Shown here in pieces: positions 24,918-33,683 of a stretch of 64,000 nt of DNA. A program made the translations under genes and the position numbers. The DNA is from JAIQFL01 sp035295745. Its GTDB lineage: Bacteria > Acidobacteriota > Terriglobia > Bryobacterales > Bryobacteraceae. The DNA lies in assembly GCA_035295745.1 (NCBI GenBank), contig DATGIL010000051.1, positions 1 to 64,000 on the forward strand, written 5' to 3'. Numbering within the stretch: position 1 is the stretch's first letter; each line of letters starts with the position of its first letter. The notes beneath the pieces were generated by a model that worked only from the letters and a program-made list of their open reading frames with translations, did not search any database and was not told the origin of the DNA.

Positions 24918-25979
24918 CTAGGGCGCGAGCGCGATCACACCCCAGGGACTGCCGCCCACCTTCACCTTCTTTACGACGGTATTGGTCGCCAGGTCGACTA
25001 CGGAGATGTCGTTCGAGGGGCCATTCGCCGAGTACAACATCTTGCCGTCCGGCGAGAGGGCTATCCCCCAAGGTCGCGGACCCACCTCTACGGAACCTAC
25101 AACTTTGTTGGTGGCGGTGTCGATGGTGAATACCATGTGGCCACGGCCTGTGCTCACGTACAGCTTCGAGGCGTCGGGCGAAAGCAGCACGGCCATCGGC
25201 TTCACCAGCCCGGCTTTGCCGAGCGAGATGGTATCCGTTACCTTTGATTTCGCGACGTCGACCACCACCACGGTGCCGTCGTTCTCTGCGTTGACGTAGG
25301 CTTTCGAGCCATCGGGCATGAAGGCGACAGATCGCGGGCGGTGACCGACTTTAAACGTCTTGGTGATTTTGCCTTCGAACGGGTCGAGTACCGAGATGGT
25401 ACCGGTCTCTTCGGAAGTGACCCAGACGAGATTGCCATCGGGCATCATCTTGACGCCCTCCGGCTGCCCGCCGACGTGAATCGATTTGGCCACGGTGCCG
25501 GAGGCGATGTCCACGATGCTCACGGCGGAATCGTCCTCATTGGAGATATACAGCAGTTTGCCGTCCTGACTGATGTCGAAGTTTTCGGGGTCGGAGCCGC
25601 CTTTAATGACACGCACCAGTCTGTTCTGCTTCACGTCGAATACGCCGATGCCATCAGCGCTTTTGTCGGGCGGCGGGAGGGTGCTCTCGTCGACATCCGG
25701 GCCCGCGATCGGCGATCCGCTGAGGGCGACGTAGATGGTCCTGCGATCGGGGCTGGCGTGGATCCCTCGGGGGCGTTTGCCTAACGGCATCGTCGCGATG
25801 ACGTTATACGCGGAGTCGATGATGGTGAGATCGCCGGACACCTCGTTGGTGACATAGATCCGCGGCCCGGGAGCCGGCTCCGCTTTCTTTTCTGCCTGTG
25901 GGACCGGCTGCTGCTGGGAACAGCCCGCACAGAATGCGGCTAGTGCCGCGGTGAGAAGCGCATGATTGATCCGAACCAC
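24918..25979 (-). CDS. YVTN-family beta-propeller lipoprotein
   Basis: A 353-residue lipoprotein (lipobox AFCAGC near residue 19) that forms a seven-bladed YVTN propeller. Repeats such as IYVTNEVSGDLTIIDSAYNV, LLYISNEDDSAVSIVDIASG, LVWVTSEETGTISVLDPFEG, AYVNAENDGTVVVVDVAKSK, KLYVSTGRGHMVFTIDTATN and MLYSANGPSNDISVVDLATN are regular. It is related to cytochrome cd1 heme-domain-like propellers but has no heme-binding motif. Last gene of the ECF sigma unit, starting 4 bp after the cupredoxin-like gene stop. It may bind or transfer a metal or another periplasmic partner. Confidence 0.88.
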   Translation of the reverse strand: MVRINHALLTAALAAFCAGCSQQQPVPQAEKKAEPAPGPRIYVTNEVSGDLTIIDSAYNVIATMPLGKRPRGIHASPDRRTIYVALSGSPIAGPDVDESTLPPPDKSADGIGVFDVKQNRLVRVIKGGSDPENFDISQDGKLLYISNEDDSAVSIVDIASGTVAKSIHVGGQPEGVKMMPDGNLVWVTSEETGTISVLDPFEGKITKTFKVGHRPRSVAFMPDGSKAYVNAENDGTVVVVDVAKSKVTDTISLGKAGLVKPMAVLLSPDASKLYVSTGRGHMVFTIDTATNKVVGSVEVGPRPWGIALSPDGKMLYSANGPSNDISVVDLATNTVVKKVKVGGSPWGVIALAP

Positions 25980-25983
25980 GATC

Positions 25984-26760
25984 TTATTCTCCTTTGAACG
26001 TAAACCCGATTTCCTGCTTTGCGGAAGGCGCCACGGACACTCTCACCTGCTGCACACCCAGCTTCTCATGCCACGCTTCGACAACGTAATCGCCCGGCGG
26101 CAGATTGGGAATCGCGAAGGCGCCATCAGGGCCGCTGACCGCGAAGTAGGGATGGTCCAATACACCGATGAAGGCGTGCATCCAGCTATGGATATTGCAC
26201 TTCACGGGGATCATCACTTCCAGACGATGGAATTTGCGAGCCAGGGGAGCGTCTCCCGGACCCTGGCTGTGATTCCATTCGCGATTGACCTGGGCGATCG
26301 GATGCACGTTGTGGGTCACCGGGTCGGAGTTCGAAATCTGCAGCGGCTGCCCGGCTTGAATTCCGAAGACGCGGGGTGAGAACCAACAGCCGCGCTGGTC
26401 AAACATCACGGGCGTGGTGGGAGTCTCGAAGGTCTTGCCCTCCAGGCCACTCTTGACGTAGACGAATACATTGGCGAGATCTCCTTTACCATTGACCACC
26501 AGCGATTCGCCGTAGGCCTTTCCGTGATGGGCTTCGACGCATGCGGGGTCGCCGCTCATATCGATGATCTTTTTGGCGGGCGCTTTGCCGGTGAACCGGA
26601 CGGTGCCGGACAGGCTTCCGGCGGTGGCGGGATCGACTTTGAAATAGGCCGGCGTGGCGGCGGGTGGCGCGGCCTTTTTCGGTTCCTTGTTGCCGCTGGA
26701 GGAACAGCTCGAGAAGAGTGCGCTACTACTGCAGAGGATCAAAAGTAGTGCCGATTTCAT
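25984..26760 (-). CDS. Cupredoxin-like lipoprotein with carboxypeptidase-regulatory tail
   Basis: A 258-residue lipoprotein (lipobox region LFSSCSSS after MKSALLLILCSSSA). After a GTVRFTGKAPAKK strand comes a plastocyanin-like fold: FDQRGCWFSPRVFGIQAGQP, LQISNSDPVTHNVHPIAQVN, then MIPVKCNIHSWMHAFIGV. The His (HNVH), Cys, His and Met spaced as CxxHxxM could be type-1 copper ligands. The C-terminus (GAFAIPNLPPGDYVVEAWHE) is a regulatory-like beta-sandwich. ATG 26760 marks the signal. Metal binding is inferred. Co-transcribed between the anti-sigma and propeller genes, which suggests a shared periplasmic job. Confidence 0.82.
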   Translation of the reverse strand: MKSALLLILCSSSALFSSCSSSGNKEPKKAAPPAATPAYFKVDPATAGSLSGTVRFTGKAPAKKIIDMSGDPACVEAHHGKAYGESLVVNGKGDLANVFVYVKSGLEGKTFETPTTPVMFDQRGCWFSPRVFGIQAGQPLQISNSDPVTHNVHPIAQVNREWNHSQGPGDAPLARKFHRLEVMIPVKCNIHSWMHAFIGVLDHPYFAVSGPDGAFAIPNLPPGDYVVEAWHEKLGVQQVRVSVAPSAKQEIGFTFKGE

Positions 26761-26786
26761 CGCAACAGCGGGGTACCGCCTGTGCC

Positions 26787-27599
26787 TCAATGCCATTCTT
26801 TCGCATGCTCCGTAAGGGGGACGTCGGTTTGGAAGTACTTCTTGTAAGCCTCAATCCAGTTGGTCGCGATTTCGCGCTGCGCCTGGCTCAGTTCCAGCTT
26901 TCCTTCGCACACCATCTCGCGAAGACGATCTTCCAGAGCATCTTTGACCCGAGCATTCCACGTGCTGGAGTAAGAATGCGGCCACAAATTGCGAATATCG
27001 TCGGAACCGCCGAGGGCAGGCGTGACCAGGTAGTCCACTTCATACGACCGCAGTTGCGCCGGCTCAATTCCATACTCGCCAAAGACGATTCGCTGAACGG
27101 ACGGAGGGACATCCTTGTTCTTCACGTTAGCCTGCGAACAGACGGCATTCTGGCTGAGCAGGATTGTCGCGCCCGGTGTCAGGTTGGCATCGGGCATCGA
27201 TAAGACAGTAGTCCGCGGATGTTGCCATCGCGGGCGAAAGCCAAAACGGCTCGCCAGCCAGGAAATCGCCAGCAGGCAAAGCACGCATGCCGCTAAATGA
27301 TGGAGCATGCGGGAGGGCTGCGTCGCCGGGCGAGGGGAACGCTCGGGAGCCAAAGTTTTTAGCTCTGCCATGCGCGCCTGGAGCCGCTCCCGCGCGGATG
27401 CAGCGGAGGGCAGCAGTCCATCGGATTCGGAGGCCCGAATCAAATCGGCGATGGATCGCTCGAGTTGCTGCCGGCGTGCGCGGCAAGGCCAGCACGCCTC
27501 CAGGTGCGTACGCACCGATTTCGCAGCGCTCGCGGACAGCTCTCCATCGAGTTCCAAGAGGATTTGCTCGTCCGACGGATGTGTGTTTCGATCGAGCAT
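26787..27599 (-). CDS. Anti-sigma factor with degenerate HNH-like extracytoplasmic domain
   Basis: A 270-residue single-pass membrane protein. The N-terminus has a zf-HC2 anti-sigma zinc finger (HPSDEQILLELDGELS ... HLEACWPCRARRQQLE). One TM helix (LHHLAACVLCLLAISWLASR) follows. The outer domain contains SYEVDYLVTPALGGSDDIRN followed by LWPHSYSSTWNARVKDAL and AQREIATNWIEAYKKYF. That pattern matches a stand-alone HNH-type domain whose usual form is YEVDHLIxLELGGSNxxxNLWP; here the key His is Tyr. The stop-to-start gap to the sigma gene is 4 bp. It should hold the sigma factor inactive until an envelope signal. Confidence 0.82.
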   Translation of the reverse strand: MLDRNTHPSDEQILLELDGELSASAAKSVRTHLEACWPCRARRQQLERSIADLIRASESDGLLPSAASARERLQARMAELKTLAPERSPRPATQPSRMLHHLAACVLCLLAISWLASRFGFRPRWQHPRTTVLSMPDANLTPGATILLSQNAVCSQANVKNKDVPPSVQRIVFGEYGIEPAQLRSYEVDYLVTPALGGSDDIRNLWPHSYSSTWNARVKDALEDRLREMVCEGKLELSQAQREIATNWIEAYKKYFQTDVPLTEHAKEWH

Positions 27600-27603
27600 A
27601 TTC

Positions 27604-28152
27604 TCACCGTTCGGCGGCACGCCCGATGCGCGCGAGCGAGCGCGACAGAGAGAGCGACACCGCGCCGAGAGAAATATCCAGTACCGCCGCGATCTCGCGA
27701 TAGCGAAGTCCCTCCGCCCGCAGAAACAGGCAGCGGCGATCCTGTTCCGGCAACGCATGAACTACGGCGAGGAGGCGCTCGCGCGTCTGACTGTCGGAGA
27801 ATTGCGCTTCCGGACCTGGCGAAGGGTCGATGGCGGCCATGTCGAGACCATCAAGGGCTTCGGGACTGCTCCGGCTTCGCTGGCAACGCCTCAACGCCAG
27901 GTTGTGCGCGACGCGGAAGAGCCAGCCTTGCAGATTTTCCCGCGACTTTCCCGATTGCAAATGGCGAAAGAGCGAGAGGAAGGTCTCCTGGATCACCTCT
28001 TCGCCGTCTTGCACCGTAACCCCGATTCGAAGCGTGTACCGCAGCAGTTTGCCGCGCCATTGATCGAAGAGCGCGACGACCTCATTTTCGAGGCTTCCGG
28101 GTTCAGCCGAATCCAGATTGACAGGCGGGTGCAGGTTCGCGCGGGCTGGCAT
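27604..28152 (-). CDS. ECF-type RNA polymerase sigma factor
   Basis: A 182-residue sigma-70-family ECF factor. Region 2 includes LFDQWRGKLLRYTLRIGVTV, QDGEEVIQETFLSLFRHL and LQGWLFRVAHNLALRRCQR. Region 4 includes ALPEQDRRCLFLRAEGLRYR then EIAAVLDISLGAVSLSLSRS. It directs RNA polymerase to promoters for envelope or metal-related functions and is presumably bound by the anti-sigma encoded 4 bp downstream. Divergent from the TonB receptor gene across about 100 bp, it probably controls its own operon and perhaps the receptor. Confidence 0.93.
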   Translation of the reverse strand: MPARANLHPPVNLDSAEPGSLENEVVALFDQWRGKLLRYTLRIGVTVQDGEEVIQETFLSLFRHLQSGKSRENLQGWLFRVAHNLALRRCQRSRSSPEALDGLDMAAIDPSPGPEAQFSDSQTRERLLAVVHALPEQDRRCLFLRAEGLRYREIAAVLDISLGAVSLSLSRSLARIGRAAER

Positions 28153-28183
28153 CGAATCTTTTCGCTTCAGTAGATATCATGCT

Positions 28184-28197
28184 CCCATCGCGATGGG
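28184..28197. promoter_or_regulatory. 14-bp perfect palindrome in the sigma/TonB intergenic region
   Basis: CCCATCGCGATGGG is a perfect palindrome inside the ~100-bp divergent promoter region. It would suit a dimeric regulator controlling both transcripts. Nothing else identifies the protein that binds it. Confidence 0.35.
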
Positions 28198-28251
28198 CTT
28201 AGCAAATGAAAATAAAACTGAACAAGAGCCCTCCTCGCGGAATACTTCAAT

Positions 28252-30975
28252 ATGGACTTCTGGCGGGCAGCCGCGATTCTTCTCCTCCTTGGGTGGTGTC
28301 AGTCGCCTGCTCGCGGTCAAGCGCCGGCGCCATCGGGTGCGATCAAGATCGAAGTCCACGACCCCTCCGGCGCGCCAATGGAAGTCTCCGGAAAACTGCG
28401 CGCGCTGCCGAACGGAGCGATGCGCAACTTTCAGACGGACACGCGCGGAACATTCTCGGCATCGGGTCTGCCGTTCGGCCGATATCGTATCGAGGTGGCG
28501 AAAGAAGGCTTCGCTACGCAGACCGCGACGCTCGATGTCCGTTCCAGCGAGCCTGTCTCGCGTGTTCTGACCATGACCCTGGCCGCGCAGGCGTCGAAAG
28601 TCGACGTGGTCGCCGCAACGCCGCTTCCCGGCACCGATCTCGCGATCAACGAAATCCCCGCGCCGGTACAAACGGCCAGTGCCCGTGACGTGGAGAATAC
28701 TGGGGCGCTGAATCTCTCCGACTTCCTGAATCAGCGGCTCAACGGCGTTCACATCAACGACAATCAGGAGAATCCGTTCCAGCCGGACGTCAATTACCGC
28801 GGCTATACCGCGTCGCCTCTGCTTGGAACGCCCGAAGGCATCTCCGTGTATGTCGATGGCGTGAGGCAGAATCAGCCGTTTGGCGACATCGTTGCATGGG
28901 ACCTGATTCCCAAGATCGCGATCTCCGAGGTGGCACTGATGCCGGGATCGAATCCGTTGTTCGGATTGAATACGCTGGGAGGCGCGATGTCGATCACGAC
29001 GAAAGACGGGCGTACCCAACCGGGCGCATCTTTACAGATCAGTGGAGGTAGTTTTGGAAGGCGCGCCGGAGAGTTCGAATACGGCGGATCGAACGCGGCA
29101 GGATTGAATTGGTATGTCGCCGGGAATCTGTTCCGCGAGGATGGCTGGCGGCAATTCTCGCCGTCCGAAGTGCGGCAGACTTTCGGGAAACTGGGCTGGC
29201 AAGGCTCGCGTACGTATGTGGGACTGACATTCGCCTACGCGGACAACTGGCTGACGGGCAACGGCCTGCAGGACAGCCGCTTCCTGGCGCAGAATTATTC
29301 GAGCGTTTACAGCGTTCCCGACATCACGTGGAATCGCTCGCCCTCACTCAATCTGATGGTGCGCCACCAGGCGTCCAATATTCTGACGTTCTCGGGCAAT
29401 TTGTATTTCCGCTATATCCGAGCGGACACGACCAACGGAGACATCAACGATGGATCATTCGATCAGTCGCTGTACAATTTGAGCGCGGCAGACATTGCGG
29501 CGCTGACCGTGGCGGGGTACCGGGGATTTCCAACGACGGGAAACGCAACTACCGAGCCGTTTCCCTTTTGGCGCTGTATCGCACAAGGACTTGAAAAGGA
29601 CGAGCCCTCCGAGAAGTGCACCGGCCTCATCACCAATACATCCAACAAGCAGCACAACTTCGGATTGTCCGGACAAGCGGCGGCTGCCGCGGCTCGGCAT
29701 CACGTGACGCTGGGCGGCGGTTGGGACCACAGCAGCATCACTTTCCTGCAGGGATCTCAATTCGGTTACCTCAATTCCGACCGGATCACCATCACGCCAA
29801 TTGACGCCTTCGCGGACGGCAGCACCACGCAGGATGGCGTGCCCGTAGACACGCGAGTCGACCTTCACGGACGCATCAATACATTCAGCGTGTATGCCAC
29901 CGACACAGTGACACTCGGGAAAGGACTGTCGCTCACCGCGTCGGGCCGGTACAACCGCACTTCGATCGACAATACAGATCGGCTGCCGCCTGCCGCCATC
30001 GCAGGGTCGCGCGGCTCTCTGAATGGCAGCTATGTATTCGAACGATTCAATCCGGCGGTCGGGCTTACGTACAGCCCGTCGCGCTACGCCAGCCTGTATT
30101 TCAGTTATAGCGAGGCGAGCCGCGCACCCACGGCGATCGAACTCGGGTGTGCCGACCCGAATGATCCGTGCAGTCTGCCGAACGCCCTGGTAAGCGACCC
30201 GCCGCTACAGCAAGTAGTCACCAGGACATTTGAGACCGGAGTGCGCGGGAGCCTGGAAAACAACTTTCACTGGAGTGCCGGGTGGTTTCGGGGCGTGAAC
30301 CACAACGACTTGCTGTTCGTCGCCTCGCAGCAGACTGGATTCGGATACTTCACGAATTTCGGTGAGACGATGCGGCAAGGCCTCGAGATCGATGTGAATG
30401 GGAAATCCCACCACTTCACTCTGGGCGGGGGCTATACGTTTCTCAGCGCCACCTATCAGAGCGCGCAGATCATCTCCGGAAGCAGCAACAGCGCAAACGA
30501 CACCGGACTCGGGCTGGACGGCAACATCGCAGTGCGGCCTGGCGATGAGATTCCGCAGATTCCGCGCAATATTTTGAAGGCATATCTGGAATACGAGCCG
30601 AATACGAAGCTCTCAGTGGATCTGGACTTCGATGCAGTGGGGCGATCGTTCGCGCGCGGAAATGAGAACAATCTGGACAAGCCCGACGGCATCTATTACC
30701 TGGGACCGGGCTTCTCGCCGGGATATGGCGTGGTCAATCTGGGAGCGCATTACCAGGCGCGTAAGCAGGTACAGGTGTTTGTGCAGACCAATAATCTGCT
30801 GAATCACCATTACGTGACGGCGGCGCAACTGGGACCGTCACCGTACGATAATGCGGGCCACTTTATTGCGCGCCCGTTCCCGTCGGTAGATGGCGATTTT
30901 CCGATTCGCACCACGACTTTCTTTGCGCCTGGAGCGCCGATCGGCATTTGGGGCGGAATCAAATTCCATTTCTGA
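28252..30975 (+). CDS. TonB-dependent outer-membrane receptor
   Basis: A 907-residue receptor with signal peptide (MDFWRAAAILLLLGWCQ...), a carboxypeptidase-regulatory-like sandwich (IKIEVHDPSGAPMEVSGKLR ... FGRYRIEVAKEGF), a plug domain (NLSDFLNQRLNGVHINDNQE, ISVYVDGVRQNQPFG, GLNTLGGAMSITTKDG) and a large beta-barrel ending with LGPSPYDNAGHFIARPF and a terminal aromatic FHF. Its divergent neighbour is an ECF sigma unit with a cupredoxin-like and a propeller lipoprotein, which hints at metal-complex uptake. The ligand is not identifiable. A terminator follows at 31000-31027. Confidence 0.93.
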   Translation: MDFWRAAAILLLLGWCQSPARGQAPAPSGAIKIEVHDPSGAPMEVSGKLRALPNGAMRNFQTDTRGTFSASGLPFGRYRIEVAKEGFATQTATLDVRSSEPVSRVLTMTLAAQASKVDVVAATPLPGTDLAINEIPAPVQTASARDVENTGALNLSDFLNQRLNGVHINDNQENPFQPDVNYRGYTASPLLGTPEGISVYVDGVRQNQPFGDIVAWDLIPKIAISEVALMPGSNPLFGLNTLGGAMSITTKDGRTQPGASLQISGGSFGRRAGEFEYGGSNAAGLNWYVAGNLFREDGWRQFSPSEVRQTFGKLGWQGSRTYVGLTFAYADNWLTGNGLQDSRFLAQNYSSVYSVPDITWNRSPSLNLMVRHQASNILTFSGNLYFRYIRADTTNGDINDGSFDQSLYNLSAADIAALTVAGYRGFPTTGNATTEPFPFWRCIAQGLEKDEPSEKCTGLITNTSNKQHNFGLSGQAAAAAARHHVTLGGGWDHSSITFLQGSQFGYLNSDRITITPIDAFADGSTTQDGVPVDTRVDLHGRINTFSVYATDTVTLGKGLSLTASGRYNRTSIDNTDRLPPAAIAGSRGSLNGSYVFERFNPAVGLTYSPSRYASLYFSYSEASRAPTAIELGCADPNDPCSLPNALVSDPPLQQVVTRTFETGVRGSLENNFHWSAGWFRGVNHNDLLFVASQQTGFGYFTNFGETMRQGLEIDVNGKSHHFTLGGGYTFLSATYQSAQIISGSSNSANDTGLGLDGNIAVRPGDEIPQIPRNILKAYLEYEPNTKLSVDLDFDAVGRSFARGNENNLDKPDGIYYLGPGFSPGYGVVNLGAHYQARKQVQVFVQTNNLLNHHYVTAAQLGPSPYDNAGHFIARPFPSVDGDFPIRTTTFFAPGAPIGIWGGIKFHF

Positions 30976-30999
30976 CGCGGCGCAGAGATGCCTCTCCGC

Positions 31000-31027
31000 A
31001 GTCTCGGCGCTCATGCCGAGACTTTTT
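31000..31027 (+). terminator. Intrinsic terminator after the TonB receptor
   Basis: AGTCTCGGC and GCCGAGACT form a 9-bp stem around a 6-nt loop (GCTCAT), followed by TTTTT. Confidence 0.85.
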
Positions 31028-31146
31028 GCTGGACCCTCGGGACTGGTGGCGAAGCGGTCCAGAAGGCCCCCGGGGCGTTAGAACGTGGGGCAGCCCTGGT
31101 GGACGCCAGCGAGGTGTCGAGATGTCGGGAACGGATCTGCGCCACC

Positions 31147-33645
31147 TTAACGGGAACCGCGATACGTCTCGACGGTCAGCCGCCGGCCGTCGCTGCGAAT
31201 CGTGATCAGGCCGTCCCGATCGGTGCGGAGGATCGACGCCCCATGCTGTTTCAGGCGCTCGATCACATCCCGATTGGGATGCCCGTAGCTGTTCTCGAAT
31301 CCCGCCGAGACCACCGCGAACGTGGGATTTACGGCGCTCAGAAACGCCTCCGTACTGGAAGTACGGCTGCCATGATGCGCCACCTTCAGCACGTCGGTAT
31401 GCGGTACTTCCTCTTCGTCGAGCATGCTCCGCTCGATCTGGCGCTCCACATCGCCGCTGAGCAGGAACGAGTGGCGTCCGAAGCAGAGTCGCAGCACCAG
31501 CGAATCGTTATTCTTGGGCGTATCGACCGGGACATAATCGGGCAGCGGCGCCATCACCTCGATTTCGGCTCCGCCAAAGTTGAAGCGTCCTGGCGCCTGC
31601 ATCGGCACGATGCGGACTCCGCTTCGCTCCGCACGGTCCCGAAGGTTGCACCAGGAGGGGCTCTCGGGCGTTGCACCGGTCCACAGTTCTCGCGGATGAA
31701 AGTCGTTCACCAGCGCAGGCAGACCGCCAATGTGGTCCTCGTGCGCGTGGGACAGCGCGATCACGTCCACCGAGCGGATGGAGCGCTCCCAAAGGTAAGG
31801 CGCCACGACGTCCTCGCCGATATCGAGTTGTGTGCGCGATTGGTGGCCGAATGCAGGAATGCCGCCGCCATCCACCAGCATGCGCTTGCCATCGGGAAAG
31901 ACGACGAGCAGGCTGTCTCCCTGGCCAACGTCGATCGCCGTCATCTCCAGTTGGCCGCGCCAGGTGTCCGCGGGGAAGGGCTGGAACAGCAGAAGCACCA
32001 GGAACAGGGCGACTGCGCCTATGCTGGCGGCTCGGCACCATCGGCCTCGAGCCACCGCTGCGGCGATCAGCGCCGCCGAAAAGGCGACTCCCAGCCAGAC
32101 GGGCGGAGTCGCAATCCGCCAGTTCGGCTCGATGGCGGCATGCCAGCTTACCACTCTTTGCGACAGCCACAACAAGACTCCCGCAATCCGCGCCACCCAG
32201 TGCCATCCAGTGAAGACGGCGACGAAGCCGGCCGGCACCGCCAACCCCATCAGCGGCACAACCAGAGTATTGGCCGAAAGGCCCGAGAGGCCCACGCGGT
32301 GGAAATAGACCACCATGGGCAGCGTCAATCCCAACTGCGCAATCGCCGAGACCAGCGTCATCTCGTAAAGGAAGAACAGGAATCGCACGGGCACCGCGAT
32401 GGCGGGAATCGCGAGCTTGCGTGGAAGACCGAGCGCGCGCATGGTGTCGGCCAGCAGGCGCATCTCAATTCGGAACTGAGCCACACGGGGAGGCAGATGC
32501 AGATCGCGGCCGATATCGTCCAGACCGCTCAGGGCGCGGCCGAGCGGTCCGGTGGTCGCGCGAATCAGAGGCGTGGCAAACGCACCGAGAAAAGCGACGG
32601 CAAGGAAGGTAAGCTGGAAACTCGCCTCGAACAACTGGTCCGGATCGAAGATCAGAAAGCCCATCGCTACGGCAGCAAGAATGTTCAGCGGACGTCGTTC
32701 GCGGAAGAAGTAGCCGGCGATCATGTAGAGCGTCAGCCCCGCCGCCGACCGCGTGCACGGCGACTGCCAGCCGGTGACGAGCGCATAAAACCACGCGGCC
32801 GCGACAGTCGTCAGAAGCGCCAATGGCTCGGGCACGAAACAGATGCGCAGCAGGAAGAGGAAGAATGCCGCCAGGATCGCAACGTGCGTGCCCGAGATCA
32901 CCAGCGCATGGAACGTGCCAGTGGAGCGATAGTCTTCCGTCCAGATTCTCTGAAGCTGGTAAGACTGGCCGATGAGGATCGCCTGCATGATGCCGCTCTG
33001 ATAGCTCTCGCCGGGATAGAGGCTTTGGATGCGCATCAAGGCGCGCTGGCGCAGGTCCATGACGGCTTTTTGGAAGCGGGACCCGCAACGCCCCGGAAGA
33101 ACGCGCACCGTGTTCGCGGCCCCGGATGCGGTCCAGAAAATGTCCTGACGGGCAAGGTAGTGCGCGTAATCGAAGGCGCCGGGATTGCCGTAATTGCGAG
33201 GTTTCCGCACCCGCGCGTCGAGTTCCACGTTCTGGCCATAGTGCAGATCGGGCAGAGGCGCATCATCCTTTGTATACAGCGTGACTTGCGCGCGCGCCCC
33301 GCGATCGAGTTCCAGCAGGAAACGCTCGCGTTCACCCGAGATGGCCGGAGGCTCGACGACGCACCCGCCGAGGATCACGATCTCACGCCCTTCCGCGTCC
33401 AACTCCGGCGGCGGTCCCGGCGCGTGCGCAAGTGCCGTGAGGATGCCGGTGCAGACGAGTCCGGCCATGCAGGCAACGCCGGCGGTGACACGTGCGCTGC
33501 GAGTGAGTGCGAGGATGCCGAGGAATAGCAGGGCGCCGATGGCGAGAAGAAGTTCCGAAGGTTGAAACGGTACGAAACGGGAAACCAGGATCCCCGCGGC
33601 GATGGCAGCTACGGGCCCGACCAGCGGGAGTCTCACTTGGAACAC
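31147..33645 (-). CDS. comEC: ComEC/Rec2-type DNA internalisation protein
   Basis: About 832 residues. The N-terminal part holds two hydrophobic helices then the DUF4131-like soluble domain (DAEGREIVILGGCVVEPPAI). The competence channel domain begins near QSGIMQAILIGQSYQLQRIW and includes ALVISGTHVAILAAFF. The C-terminal metallo-beta-lactamase-like domain has IDVGQGDSLLVVFPDGKRML and the metal motif SHAHEDHIGGLP, then KVAHHGSRTSS. It is thought to carry single-stranded DNA across the inner membrane and trim it during natural transformation. The start is uncertain: GTG 33645 is chosen because longer forms would run into the divergent DUF711 gene. No other com genes are in view. Confidence 0.92.
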   Translation of the reverse strand: MFQVRLPLVGPVAAIAAGILVSRFVPFQPSELLLAIGALLFLGILALTRSARVTAGVACMAGLVCTGILTALAHAPGPPPELDAEGREIVILGGCVVEPPAISGERERFLLELDRGARAQVTLYTKDDAPLPDLHYGQNVELDARVRKPRNYGNPGAFDYAHYLARQDIFWTASGAANTVRVLPGRCGSRFQKAVMDLRQRALMRIQSLYPGESYQSGIMQAILIGQSYQLQRIWTEDYRSTGTFHALVISGTHVAILAAFFLFLLRICFVPEPLALLTTVAAAWFYALVTGWQSPCTRSAAGLTLYMIAGYFFRERRPLNILAAVAMGFLIFDPDQLFEASFQLTFLAVAFLGAFATPLIRATTGPLGRALSGLDDIGRDLHLPPRVAQFRIEMRLLADTMRALGLPRKLAIPAIAVPVRFLFFLYEMTLVSAIAQLGLTLPMVVYFHRVGLSGLSANTLVVPLMGLAVPAGFVAVFTGWHWVARIAGVLLWLSQRVVSWHAAIEPNWRIATPPVWLGVAFSAALIAAAVARGRWCRAASIGAVALFLVLLLFQPFPADTWRGQLEMTAIDVGQGDSLLVVFPDGKRMLVDGGGIPAFGHQSRTQLDIGEDVVAPYLWERSIRSVDVIALSHAHEDHIGGLPALVNDFHPRELWTGATPESPSWCNLRDRAERSGVRIVPMQAPGRFNFGGAEIEVMAPLPDYVPVDTPKNNDSLVLRLCFGRHSFLLSGDVERQIERSMLDEEEVPHTDVLKVAHHGSRTSSTEAFLSAVNPTFAVVSAGFENSYGHPNRDVIERLKQHGASILRTDRDGLITIRSDGRRLTVETYRGSR

Positions 33646-33648
33646 TGA

Positions 33649-33676
33649 TTGTAACAGGTGGCCGGCGTGGTATAAA
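33649..33676 (+). promoter_or_regulatory. Possible sigma-70-like promoter for the DUF711 gene
   Basis: TTGTAA at 33649-33654 and TATAAA at 33671-33676 are separated by 16 bp. Transcription would start at about the ATG at 33684, suggesting a leaderless mRNA. Confidence 0.45.
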
Positions 33677-33683
33677 CGACTCC

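Noticed and set aside
30988..33528. 846-residue plus-strand ORF opposite comEC
   Set aside because: ComEC motifs on the minus strand are unambiguous. The antisense frame is Arg/Gln/His-rich with no domain, typical of a shadow.
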